Below, piece after piece: positions 21,417 to 31,275 of a stretch of 64,000 nucleotides of DNA (position 1 is the first letter of the stretch; each line of letters begins with the position of its first letter). Origin of the DNA: Ornithodoros turicata (taxonomy: Eukaryota; Arthropoda; Arachnida; Ixodida; Argasidae); the NCBI RefSeq assembly GCF_037126465.1, contig NC_088210.1:28545511-28609510 (forward strand), in the 5' to 3' direction. A program made the position numbers and the translations under genes. The notes below the pieces were generated by a model, which worked only from the letters and a program-made list of their open reading frames with translations, was not told the origin of the DNA and did not search any database.

Positions 21417-21689
21417 ACTTCGATCGCGCCTCGAACCGAAACCGATTCGACCGCTTTCGATTAAGTAATCAGCACCACGATCGCACACGGAACACACGAA
21501 TGCGAAAGGTGGGTCCACGAATAACAGCGAGCCATGAGTTGCCTTGCCTTCACTACTTGTGCACGCGGCCACAAATCTCTCTATATATACGGAGGACAAA
21601 ACATATAGGGCTCGTACGAGAGTGTGACGCGGCAAGCACAAGTGGTATAGGAGGTTATATTAAAGGAGATTAAATTATCGCGCTAAATT

Positions 21690-22085
21690 TGTTTACACCT
21701 TTCGGGTGTCAATGTCTGTAACACACAGGAGGGACAAAGCGGGGTAGTTGGTACAAGTTCATATCGTGCTTCGTCCCATTATTTTCCTCCGTGTCCGTGT
21801 CCGCGTCTATTGCTGCAGTAAGCCGATGTGATCGATAACACACACCTTTGTGACCGACGGGTGTTTCGTTAAGCACCCTTCTAAATGGTGTACAACATAC
21901 ACAGGTGTGTGTCATGGACATGCGGAATGGTGTTCTCATCACCCTTCTGCAGCGGTGTATTTTAGAAAAAGCGCCGTCTCATATAGAGCATATTCCATAG
22001 ACAGCGCAAGTTCAGAGGTGTGTTCCATTGACTGTTTTGCAAACACCAATTTCAACAGTGTTATTACACCTTTCAGTTGAGTCTG
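21690..22085 (+). repeat. ACACC-rich element, related to the 14.0 kb insert
   Basis: Spaced words TTTACACCTTTCGGGTGTC, ACACACCTTTGTGACC, AGCACCCTTCTAAATGG, GCGGTGTATTTTAG and GTGTTATTACACCTTTCAG. The last word and the following TTGAGTC recur near 44.7 kb. The ends are not well defined. Confidence 0.4.
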
Positions 22086-22354
22086 CACAATAAGAAATAT
22101 GGAAAAACACAACTTCAACGCAATTAACGGTGCAAATAATACTCTGTAGATTCGAAGGAAAAATAGTTGCGTTGAAAACAGTTGCGGCTACGAGCGACTT
22201 ACAGGCAGGGACCTCCACCACCACCATCATCAGCATCATCATCATCATGGATAGATGGACCCTCGTTACAAAGAAGGCCGACCAGGGGGCACCACTATCC
22301 ATCCATCCATCCATGGAGGGACGAGAGCAAGCAGGATCGAATGAGGGGAGGGGA

Positions 22355-22432
22355 GGGGTACGTCCTGGGCCGACTTCAAGGGAAACCGTGCCGACGTTTG
22401 TATGGAAAGCCACGCCGGAAAACACAGTGTCG
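22355..22432 (-). repeat. S2 SINE fragment
   Basis: Minus-strand piece of the S2 body: GTACGTCCTGGGCCGACTTC, AACCGTGCCGACGTTTG and CACGCCGGAAAACAC are the complement of the plus-strand words around GTCGGCACAG and GTCGGCCCAGG. Both the tRNA head and 3' end are missing. Confidence 0.65.
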
Positions 22433-23525
22433 CGGTGCTAGTTGGCCCTACTCAGCACGCTGAAGTCACGTCTACTCTGACACGATTCCTCCGGGTAGCT
22501 AAACTCTTGGGTATATACTCTCTGATAACCTCCTACATGACTGCTTTCACAGCGACTATAATGGTGAACGGGCTGTCTTTTTCTGTACCTCTCCATAATT
22601 TTCTGTGTCTCTGTTTCTTCTTCTTCCTTTTTGTTTGTTTACCTTTGCTTTTGGGAATAGCCAGCCTCCATCATGGCTGACCTTTCCTCCCCTCCCCCCA
22701 GTCCGCGCGTATAGCAGCTGTCACAAACCAGGCCGACGGACGTGTGAAATCTGCAGGCATTGAACCTTTAAATCAACCGTCTCAAGAACGTGTCCAGAAT
22801 TTTACCATGATTTTGGTTAGAATAATTAAGTAATTAAATAATTCAATAAAAATTTAGAGCGTACGTAACAAAATGGTGGTGCCGGCACGGTGGAAACAAC
22901 GTTGCTCCTTCCGAAGAACAAAGGCGAAGCTCAAACTCTCGAAGCCGGAGCACCCTAAGAATGCACGCATCATCCGCGTTTACTCCGATGCCAGTTTGAT
23001 TGATTTTATGATTTGCAGGTCTCGATCACCCGATAAACGTTCCATGAAGGAAACACTTTACCGTTTGGAAACCACGTTAAGCTCTGCGTATAGACGATAA
23101 GTAAGAAATGGTATAGAGTAAAACATTTATGTGAAATGTACTTAAAAGTTTTCAATCCCACTGGAGGCGTCCCTGTACAGATAGCACAACTTGAACGAGG
23201 TAGGAAAATGTTTAGAAGTGGCTTAAACGAAAATCGAATTTTCATTCGAGTGCATGCGCGGCAGTCAAAAGCTGTAAGAGGACTGTCACCGCTGTGGTTT
23301 TGTTTCGGAGTTGTTAGATAGCAGAGCAACAGATTTACTTTCAATTACGTTTTCATCGGTTTTGAAAATGTGAAAATAACGGGCTTCACATGACACATAA
23401 AAAAAAAGAGAGAGGGGGAAGAAGGTAGAGTTCATCTTATGTTAGTGTAATGGTTTTTGGAATTTTATTCAGACATTCAAAAGACACATCGACGTATCAA
23501 TAGAGCAACTGAACGTTACGTTATA
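22433..23525. other. Unassigned stretch
   Basis: About 1.1 kb with no recognised repeat. A plus-strand open frame at 22873-23100 is basic in its first half and not of a family I know. It has neither splice context nor a repeat signature. Confidence 0.35.
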
Positions 23526-23773
23526 CACTCTTAAAAATGAACTTCACCGCATAGCACGCTCCTAGCCAACCATAACCTCCAATGATATCGTTATCTGCCC
23601 ATATTTGTTGAAAACGGGAGGCGTACGCCATTTTTGTGACACTTATGCTGTTCATAATTGTCACAAAAAAAGGCGTACGCCCCCCGTTTTCAACAAATCA
23701 GGGCAGATAACGATATCATTTGAGATGATGGTTGGAAGAGCGTGCTATGCGGTGAAGTTCATTTCTAAGAGTG
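23526..23773 (+). repeat. F1 fold-back, subtype A, near intact
   Basis: A good reference copy. It starts CACTCTTAAAAATGAAC, has AACGGGAGGCGTACGCC, loop TTATGCTGTTCATAA, GGCGTACGCCCCCCG, and ends TTTCTAAGAGTG. TA lies at 23524-23525 and 23774-23775. A few bases are lost in the right arm (GATGGTTGGAAGAGCG in place of GGTTGGCTAGGAGCG). No open frame of note. Confidence 0.92.
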
Positions 23774-23775
23774 TA

Positions 23776-24956
23776 CATTACACATTATCTTACGTTGATT
23801 GCTACTCAAGAACAAGATACTCAAGTCTAGAGAAGTAATTCAACGAATCACCTTTATGTGGACGAGATGTCGTTCGTGAGGTTATTTAGCGATTTTACTA
23901 AATTATATAGTAAAATCTTAAAACCGTAGGGTGTTCTACACTGTGGAAATTTATACAACGAAGAGTTACGATATCTGCAAGCATGTTGTAAATTTGTCAT
24001 ATCCCAAAAATGTAGTTTTATTATCTTTGATCAGTGCTCTATACGTGAAAGCTGTAGCCTGCAACTTCATAAATTGTGGATTTCAGGTACCCAGTTACTT
24101 ACTGAGTTCAATCAAATTGTATCAAATCCTTCATCAGGAGCGTAACCCATTACACTCTCAGCCACATGCCTAGCACTTTCGAATACACCCATAGAGTGAG
24201 GTAACTTCGACGCGACCCATTAAAAAAAAAAAAAAAAAAGGAAACAATCTGAAACAAGTTCCATCCTCGCCAAACAGCCACTATTTTCCCGCACGAGTTG
24301 CGCTAAAGCCGAAACGAAAAAGCAGCAGCCTACCTCGTAATTACCTACTACAGCTCGTAAATAGGTTCTTAATTTGAGAAGGCAATCAGCCGAAACACAA
24401 ATAGAAATCGCGTGAAGAAAGAAGAAACACCGTAAACACATCCAATATATATATATATACCTATATATATAGTAGCGAACCCCCCGATTAGCAAATCCCA
24501 CGATTTTAGGCCCGCGGTGCCGCATGCACAGTAGTTCAACTTTATCCCTAGAGAGGTCAATCTGCTAAAAGCTTTTGTTCGCCGCGACAACAATTAAAAG
24601 TCGCGGAGGCTCCGCGCGCGCTGCAAAAATCTCGCGAGACTTTAGACGCCGACGGTGTCTTTCTGTTTTGCCATTAACGCGCAGCAACGAACAAATGCTG
24701 AGTAAGGTAGTTCCTACTTTTTCCTTTTTTTTTAATTTTTCGTCCCGGTTTTCTCTGAGTGCAGTTCCAGCAAGCGAATGTGCAATGCATGTGAACGAAG
24801 AGAAACCTGTCGACTGCGAATGAATTAATGGAGTATACTGCAAGCAAGCAGGCGTTGAGTAAGATACCGTATTACAGTACACAGGCAGTTAGTGTTGATG
24901 GCGTATAGTAGTTTGTGTAACAGCTTGTTGCTTGTAAACCCTGCGCAGCAAGTTAT
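23776..24956. other. Unassigned stretch
   Basis: About 1.2 kb with an A run (24222-24239), an AT dinucleotide tract (about 24446-24472), and a slightly GC-richer patch near 24600-24660. No element or exon is recognised. Confidence 0.35.
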
Positions 24957-25332
24957 CACTCTAAGAGAGAAAAAGAAAAACTAATTTTACTCCTTTTGGG
25001 GACTAAATGCATTGCCGCAAAAATTAGTCCCTTTAGGGAGGAAGTGCACGGGACTAAATGATTGTGTCACAGAGGACTGCATTTCACGCTCTGTTCTAGG
25101 AGTCCCAGGTACATAATTCATGCGCCTGACTGAAGATACTTGGAATTAAACCGTCAACCGTAATCTGTCGAGTGACACAAAATCGTGCGACATGCATTGG
25201 GCCAAATTTCGCAAGGAATGTGCTCCAACTATTTTGTTCCACTCTCTGCGAGTGGAAAATTGCTCAGTTAGCGAAATTATATAGCCTTTTATTCCATCAA
25301 ATTCTCGAATAGCACATATTTACGTAGACTAG
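24957..25332 (+). repeat. F2 element, 3' part replaced by F1
   Basis: Left end CACTCTAAGAGAGAAAAAG, then TTTTACTCCTTTTGGGGAC, TAAATGCATTGCCGC, CACGGGACTAAATG, GAGTCCCAGGTAC and CATATTTACGTAGACT. It follows the 45.4 kb copy closely until ACGTAGACT, then breaks directly into the middle of an F1 left arm. The last 150 bp of F2 are missing. Confidence 0.8.
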
Positions 25333-25514
25333 ACTCTCCCCTGATTTGCTGAAAATTGGAGGCGTACGCCTTTTTTTGTGACAATTATGAACAGCATAAG
25401 TGTCACAAAAAGGAGTACGCCTCCCGTTTTCAACAAATCACTGCAGATCACGATATAATTCGAGATGATGGTTGGATAGGAGCGTGCTATGCGGTGAAGT
25501 TCGTTTTAAGAGTG
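25333..25514 (-). repeat. F1 fold-back, subtype A, left end lost
   Basis: Begins inside the left arm at CTCCCCTGATTTGCTG, keeps GGAGGCGTACGCC, loop TTATGAACAGCATAA and the full right arm ending GTTTTAAGAGTG. The outer left arm is missing at the junction with F2. The right end is followed by TACGCC of another F1 arm. Confidence 0.8.
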
Positions 25515-25516
25515 TA

Positions 25517-25615
25517 CGCCTTGCATTTTCAACAAATCAGGGGAGATAACGATGTCATTCGGGGCGATGTTTGCCCTGGAATCGTGTCATGCGGTGAAGC
25601 CCTGTTTTCAGAGTG
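25517..25615 (+). repeat. F1 right-arm remnant split by the preceding copy
   Basis: This piece starts CGCCTTGCATTTTCAAC, directly after GAGTG-TA of the preceding element, and continues with GATAACGATGTCATTCGG to TTTTCAGAGTG. It reads as the right part of an older F1 copy, interrupted at the TA within its own GGCG-TA-CGCC. Confidence 0.7.
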
Positions 25616-26340
25616 TGTTGTTGGTTCGGCAATATGCCGCATGGCGTCGAACACGCCATTGCGCTCGGCCGCAGTGCACCAGACGGTTCATCTTCGAACC
25701 ATTACTTCTCGCTGTACACATCCATTCATGACTCTATTCACCGTACAACCCCCGTATACGCCCAAACAACCTCACCGACTTATCGCTACACGCAGCCACT
25801 ATTCATCATCCCACGCACACCGGAAGTAATCTCAAAATACGAACACCCCGTTGTGAAGCACAAGGCGTCCATACACATCCGCGCATACGTGTAAAAAGAG
25901 ACGTGGTAAAATTTCCCAAGCTCATTAGGTTATGCTCGGAACATTCCAACCCTGAGGTCCCTGATATGGATACACACGGTTGCTTTTTTTCTTTCTTTCG
26001 GAAGTGACGTCACAACGCATCAACAAACAGCTGAAAGGCGCATACCTTAAACAGTGATGATGCCTAAATGAGAGAGAGTGAAGAGGGGAAAAAATGTTAT
26101 GCGGGAAAGATGCCAGGGCTCCCACGCGAGATGTTCGCTCTTATTTATATGCACCAGGGGAAGTGATGATATATCCGTATGTGGTTCCTTGGGTGACAGG
26201 TATTTGGGCGGCCAAAATAGTTGCTGCTGCGGAGGGGTTGGTTTCTCAAGTGAACAAGTGATTTCAGACGTGTTACAAAAATCCGGGCTCATTTTTACTT
26301 TCGTAACGGGGCCATTTCTTGAATGTAATACATGCAAAAC
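25616..26340. other. Unassigned stretch
   Basis: About 720 bp with overlapping open frames (one threonine- and proline-rich at 25620-25829) but no recognisable product or repeat. Confidence 0.35.
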
Positions 26341-26344
26341 AGTA

Positions 26345-26445
26345 TACAACAGTACACCCAATATTGGATTTATTGGCAATGCTGGCCCAATATTGGACCG
26401 AGATTGGGCCAGTACTGCCAATATCGGTTCAATATTGGGCCAATA
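26345..26445. repeat. Degenerate CCAATATTGG repeat
   Basis: Words CCCAATATTGG, GGCCCAATATTGGACC, GATTGGGCC, GCCAATATCGG and CAATATTGGGCCAATA follow one another within 100 bp. Each unit is nearly self-complementary, so the block is a cluster of overlapping palindromes with a loose spacing of 16-20 bp. Origin is unknown; it could be a minisatellite or a fragment of a larger repeat. Confidence 0.6.
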
Positions 26446-26515
26446 TGTTGTGCTGCTTGCGTATAGTCAAAAGTAGCAATTATGATTGGTACACGTACTC
26501 ATGTATTATACTATA

Positions 26516-26771
26516 CCCTCTAAAAACAGAGCTTCACCGCATATCACGCTGTGTGCGAAACATTGCCACGAAGGATAGGGTTATCGCTGCTCATTCGATG
26601 GGACAGGGGGCGTACCCATTTTTGTGTCAATTATCATATATCCAAATTGACACAAAAAGGCCTACGTCCCCCTCTGTCGTTGAATCACAAGCGATAACCC
26701 TATCATTCTTCATGATAATGGTTGGCGCACAGCGTGTTATGTGGAGAAGTCCAGATTTTTCTTTTAGAGTG
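26516..26771 (+). repeat. F1 fold-back, subtype B
   Basis: Left end CCCTCTAAAAACAGAGC, arm words GGGGGCGTACCC, loop AATTATCATATATCC, right arm GGCCTACGTCCCC and end TCTTTTAGAGTG. TA lies on both sides. GGCGTACGCC has changed differently in each arm (GGCGTACCC and GGCCTACGTC), so the perfect palindrome has been lost. Confidence 0.8.
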
Positions 26772-26801
26772 TACATGCATAAGTATACATAGTGATACTC
26801 A

Positions 26802-27078
26802 CACTCTTAGAAAAAAATGAACTTCACCACATAGCACGCTCGTAGCTTACCATCATTCTCTCCACGTGATTTGTTGAAAACGGGAGGCGTACGCCTTTTT
26901 GTGACACTTACGCGGAAATGCACAAAAAGGTGTACACCCCGCGCTTTCCACAAATCAGGAGTGATAGAGTTATCACTCTGTACAATGGTTGGCCTCTCAG
27001 TTGTCTCGCGACGTAAACACCCAATTATTAAATTAAATGGTTGGCCTTCAGCGTGCTATGTGGTGAAGTTCGTTCTTT
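26802..27078 (+). repeat. F1 fold-back, subtype E, carrying a small SINE insertion
   Basis: Left arm CACTCTTAGAAAAAAATG and GGAGGCGTACGCC. Right arm CCCGCGCTTTCCAC and TCACTCTGTACAATGG. Then a 40 bp insert with a 12 bp duplication, then GCGTGCTATGTGGTGAAG. The final TIR has been replaced by a GT repeat. Without the insert it would be about 225 bp. Confidence 0.8.
26996..27035 (+). repeat. Extreme 5'-truncated S1 SINE, 40 bp
   Basis: CTCAGTTGTCTCGCGACG followed by TAAACACCCAATTATTAAATT matches the last 40 bp of the S1 body plus its A/T tail (compare CGCAGTTGTCTCGCGAGG at 17.6 kb). It is flanked by AATGGTTGGCCT at 26984-26995 and 27036-27047. The exact 12 bp direct repeat identifies it as a retrotransposition event that copied only the 3' end. 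Confidence 0.85.
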
Positions 27079-27517
27079 TTGTGTGTGTGTGTGTGTGATA
27101 GTGATACGCAGTTGTTATTGTCGCCGCGCTGCAATGAGTTCCCAGTCAGTATGGCTATAGGAAACGTGACATGCAAAGAAACGATACCTGAAAGTTCCCT
27201 TAAATGTGCGTTAATTTAATTACCATTATCAAAGCGAAACCTTTAGCCAACGTCGACAGCCGTGTAGGTCCGTCCGTAACAGTTGTGGAGAGAGAAGAAG
27301 GAAGAAATTACAATGACACAGATACGAGTGACAGGTGCCCGAAGATCACCTGGCAGAGTAGTGCTCAAAGATGGTAGTCAATTTTTTTTAATTAATTAAC
27401 TATAAATAATTAGATTTCTTTCTGGAAATGCGATAGCAGAATTGGAGCCAGTCATTATCCTGACAGCGCAGTAATACGATCGTTGACGATGAAAGATGAA
27501 AGTCACTGAAAAGGTTA
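27079..27517. other. Unassigned stretch; right part may be SINE tail
   Basis: A short (GT)n run opens it. The sequence next to 27517 (complement AACCTTTTCAGTGACTTTC) is the conserved segment that follows the tRNA-like head at 27518-27589 and is probably the body of the same SINE. Confidence 0.4.
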
Positions 27518-27589
27518 GCCAGCTGTAGGACTCGAACCCACATCTTCTGGATTACCGGTCCACGGCTCTACCAATTGAGCTAAGCTAAC
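27518..27589 (-). repeat. tRNA-Thr-like SINE head (anticodon GGT)
   Basis: On the minus strand 72 bases fold as a cloverleaf: acceptor GTTAGCT pairs with AGCTGGC (two G-U pairs), D stem GCTC/GAGC around AATTGGTA, an anticodon stem of four pairs around CCGGTAA (anticodon GGT, threonine), and T arm GTGGG-TTCGAGT-CCTAC. Position 33 is C where tRNAs have U and the first anticodon-stem pair is broken. The downstream AACCTTTTCAGTGACTTTC resembles a tick SINE body I recall, so I read this as a SINE head rather than a tRNA gene. Confidence 0.6.
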
Positions 27590-28905
27590 ACAGCTCCCCA
27601 GCGACTTCCAAGGGCGCGTCAGTTCTCTCATATACAATGGCATTTTAGTTAATGATTTGTCCACGTATAGGCAAAATGCAAGTCTTAGTTTCGGTTTCAC
27701 GCTTATAGGTTGGCAACCATGTTACAGGGAGAGAGAGAGAGAGAGGACTTCCCCAGGAGCAACGGACAGAACATGATCACGCGCGGCAACGCTTTAAGCA
27801 TACTCTAGGTTAATCTACTCATATATATGTGTGTAATGCAAGGCAAATAAATCCAACTCATTTGAAGCCTACACACGCTTCCATAAGAAAAAAAGAAAAC
27901 ACTTTATTTAAATGATGACGAGTGCTGGGGACGCTCCGATAAAAGACATAATGGCTTACAACACAAATCTCATTCATACAAACATCAGAGACGACCACGT
28001 CATAAATAACTGACACTGATGGAATACGAAACAACACGCAACAACAACACCGTACGTCGAGTGAAGCACGGAAACCCAGAAAAGCTGCGCCCACTCCAAG
28101 AACCTTTTTTCCCTTCCTATACACTAATGGTCTGCGGGACAAAAAAAAAAAAGGGAAAAAGACCAAGTCACACTCCTATAAGCAAGAGCTATTTTCCCTA
28201 TCTGAAACCTACACGCACATTCCAACACAGGAGGGAATGTGTGAATATGTGTATATTTAGCGAGGATATACTACCATCAGGTCTCGCGCTACCTCCCATC
28301 CCGATCCTCCCCTGCCGACCGCTCTGAGACTTCCTCGATCCCTACCGTCCCTCAAGGCCTACCCCCTCCCAAAGGATTACCCCGCTAAATATACCCCATA
28401 TCCACACATTGCGCGTAATCTTGCTACTAATGTATATAGAGCTCCCTATCTAAACAAACAAAGTTCCTCGAGTGACAAATGTGCTTCGCGCTTTTAGCTG
28501 TCCTTCCACACGCCGCGTGAGCAAGAAAGTAACGCAGACGAAGAAAGAAGAAAACGCGTATCTATAAAACATACACCAACAACCGTCTTCTATTCGCGTA
28601 TGTGCCTTCGTGCTTATTTCTCGCCGTTATCCTCCTAAGGGATATCCCATTGGATGGAGGGGTCTGTAAGGGCGACGTGTAAATCCAATGACCTTCGCCT
28701 GCACAAATGGAATGATGGTCAATACGGAAGAAGTCAAAGATGGCTTCTAGGTTCTAGGATCTAGTCTTCTAAGCATCTAGCATCTAGGTTATAGGTTTTA
28801 TTACTTGAATATTCAAGTTATCATTTCGCGTGCCGTAGAATGCGTGAAATCTGTAATGAACGACACGGTGTCAAAGTTTTGTTTTTAAATTCAGTGTTAG
28901 CGCCG
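27590..28905. other. Unassigned stretch
   Basis: About 1.3 kb. A GA tract (about 27729-27745) and an A run (28140-28152) are present. C-rich plus-strand text at 28270-28400 resembles a leader or retroelement UTR but is not identified. Confidence 0.35.
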
Positions 28906-28908
28906 CGA

Positions 28909-29165
28909 AGCAGCTGTGGCTATGTGCGGCGTACAGACGTGGACAGATGGAGGGAGCACAGCGGGGAAGGAGTGGGGGGAACAGGGGGGGTTTAGTATGC
29001 GTCCTTGGCCGACTTCAGGGGGAACTGTGCCGACGTTCGCCCGGAAAGTCTTCGGAAAACTCAGGGAAAACCTCAGACAGCACAGGCGGTTGGTAGGGTT
29101 CGAACCCACCACCTCCCAGTGTTCAGCACGACCTTGGTGGTCATCACCAACGAGTGGGACGCACC
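28909..29165 (-). repeat. S2 SINE, near full length
   Basis: On the minus strand: tRNA-like head with GGTTCGAACCC (B box, complement of 29097-29110), then the body GAGGTTTTCCCTGAG, GTCGGCACAGTTCCCCC, GTCGGCCAAGG, and the 3' part with CATCTGTCCACGTCTGTACG and CACATAGCCACAGCTGC. It matches the 41.9 kb copy in order over its whole length. Confidence 0.8.
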
Positions 29166-29339
29166 ACATGTCAAAGTGTCAACAAATTGTCGTTAGAATT
29201 TATAACGATAAATTTTATTTTAAATTTATGGTAAATTATGTTGTTATGTTAATTTTATGTTAAAGACAAAGAAGGAAGAAGAAAATTAAGTAAAAAATTC
29301 TCGTTGACATTTCCTGTCCCGTAGAAGGCGCATTCTATA

Positions 29340-29588
29340 CACTCTTAAAAACGAACTTCACCGCATAGCACGCTCCTAGCCAACCATCATCTCGCATGAT
29401 ATCGTTATTTGCCCTGGTTTGTTGAAAACGGAAGGCGTACGCCTTTTCTGTGACACTTATGCTGTTCATAATTGTCACAAAAAAGGCGTACGCCTCCCGT
29501 TTTCAACAAATCACGGCAGACAACGATATCATTCGAGATTATGGTTGGCTAGGAGCGTGCTATGCGGTGAAGTTCATTTCTAAGAGTG
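29340..29588 (+). repeat. F1 fold-back, subtype A, near intact
   Basis: CACTCTTAAAAACGAAC to TTTCTAAGAGTG with AAGGCGTACGCC, loop TTATGCTGTTCATAA and GGCGTACGCCTCCCG. Left flank TA, right flank TT, so the duplication is not preserved or the flank has mutated. Confidence 0.9.
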
Positions 29589-31008
29589 TTCGGCACACGA
29601 AATGTTGACGTATTTTCTTTTGTCTTCTTTTTTACTGCATGTCGTGCTTGAGGAGATATAAACCCTTGATCACACGTCAAGCTCTGACGTCACAGAGGCG
29701 ACACGTCACATTTCCCATTGGTTCTCGAAGGCACGTGACCTCGTCTCGCGGTGCCTCACTGGCGGAGATACTTGCGGTGGGTTCACATCGATTTAATAAC
29801 AACGGTCTTTTACATTGATCCGGCAAAAACTTGGAACCCCTCTACAGTTTATTTGTACGCACATTAATTAATCATTATTGCGTTATTTACCATCGTATAA
29901 AGGCTACATTAAAACGAATTGTGAGGGATACTTGTCTGTTGAGGCTCGAATGACGAGGGGTCGATGCCCGTCATCGTTCAAGCGTCATTTTTAGAGTTTT
30001 ATGCGGATAAAAATAATACGGATATGAATTTTTTTCTCTTCTTTTAATCGTGACTTTTGTTATAGCGCCTACACGTGTTCTCCGACCCCGACTATACGCT
30101 TCCTTTTTTTTTTGTTCTTTTTTAGCGCAAGATCAGTCACTCGTGCCGGATCAAATAAAGAAAAATTTGGACTCTCGTTCGAACCTCACTATCCGTGCAT
30201 TAGACACGTAATCCGACTCAAGTACTCACGTAGGTAACACTCCCATTCCAAACCGCTTCTCACCTGATCTTCATTTCTCCTTTCCGACACGTATACGGCT
30301 CTTCTCTTACATATAATTATTGGCGTCCTTTTTTTAAAAAGCTTTTCGAACTTTTTCCTGGTTTTTTTCTTCTCCTTCTTCTTCTTCCATCGATCTTTTT
30401 CTACCTCAAAAAAAGAAACATAAAACTCAAAAAAAAAAGAAAAAAAAAATGAAGCCACGCGTACAAATATTCTACAACACTTCAGAGAACGTATAAGCCC
30501 CCACTTCAGTTTTTTTTTCTTTTCTCTCGGTGGCAACCATATATTCCGCGGCTGCGTTTTTAACAAAATCAAGTCCTCCTCCTCCTCTCCATTCCTCCTT
30601 TCCAGGCTGTGCGTCGTCACCAATTAGGAGAGCCACTAATGAGCGGAGGAGATCTCGTTAACCTTCCCGCGTCCCTTATTCCTCAATATATGGCTTCCTC
30701 CTACAAAGAGAGAGACAAGATCGGATCCAACATCAATTAGAATGGGTGGGACAAAACGGATACGTGGCGCGCGTTACTACGAAACGAACAGTCACGTGAC
30801 TTCAACAGCGTGACAAGAAGAAAGATAAGAAAAGAGAAGGGACTTGAGGGGGGGGGGGCAGTAAAGTCGTCGATAACGAATGTTTTACAACGATCGCTTC
30901 TCGAGTATCTTATATTAAGAAGTATCTGAGAAGAGTGTGTTAGAGCATATGGCATAGATACAGGCAGGCGGGTGGACAAACTTCATGACGTCTATAGGCA
31001 CGACTATA
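29589..31008. other. Unassigned stretch
   Basis: Contains TGACGTCAC and CACGTGAC words (29687-29740) of the CRE and E-box type, pyrimidine-rich tracts at 30360-30440 and 30510-30600, and an 11-base G run (30848-30858). No exon is credible. Confidence 0.35.
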
Positions 31009-31064
31009 GGGACACGACGAACACACGACTCAAAACCCGCTGAGCCGTGTGTTCGTCGTGTTCC
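31009..31064. repeat. 24 bp-arm hairpin
   Basis: GGGACACGACGAACACACG followed by ACTCA (31009-31032) pairs with TGAGCCGTGTGTTCGTCG followed by TGTTCC (31041-31064), 22 of 24 positions, around the 8-base loop AAACCCGC. An A-rich tract follows directly. The arms show no link to the F1, F2 or SINE families. Confidence 0.75.
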
Positions 31065-31099
31065 TGTACTCAAAAAAAAAAAAAAAAAGAAAATAAAAG

Positions 31100-31275
31100 A
31101 AAGAAAGAGTAGGTTTAGTCCCTTTGGGGACGAAATAATGCATTGTCACAAGAATTAATCCCTTTAGGAAGTAAGTACGTGGACTAAATGAACCTCACAG
31201 GGTGGGGACTGCATGCCATGCTGTGTTTTAAAGATTTCCAGGTATAAAATTCATGTACATGAATGAAAACACTAC
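31100..31275 (+). repeat. F2 element, left half
   Basis: After an A-rich tract: GTTTAGTCCCTTTGGGGACG, TGCATTGTCACAAG, CCCTTTAGGAAGTAAG, GGTGGGGACTGCATG and TTTCCAGGTATAAAATTC follow the 45.4 kb copy. The right half is absent. Confidence 0.65.

Noticed and set aside
23526..23773. F1 as a Tc1/mariner element because most copies are flanked by TA
   Set aside because: Three reconstructed sites duplicate CA, TT and AA. Mariner insertion needs TA, so a 2 bp-duplicating CACTA-like mechanism fits better.
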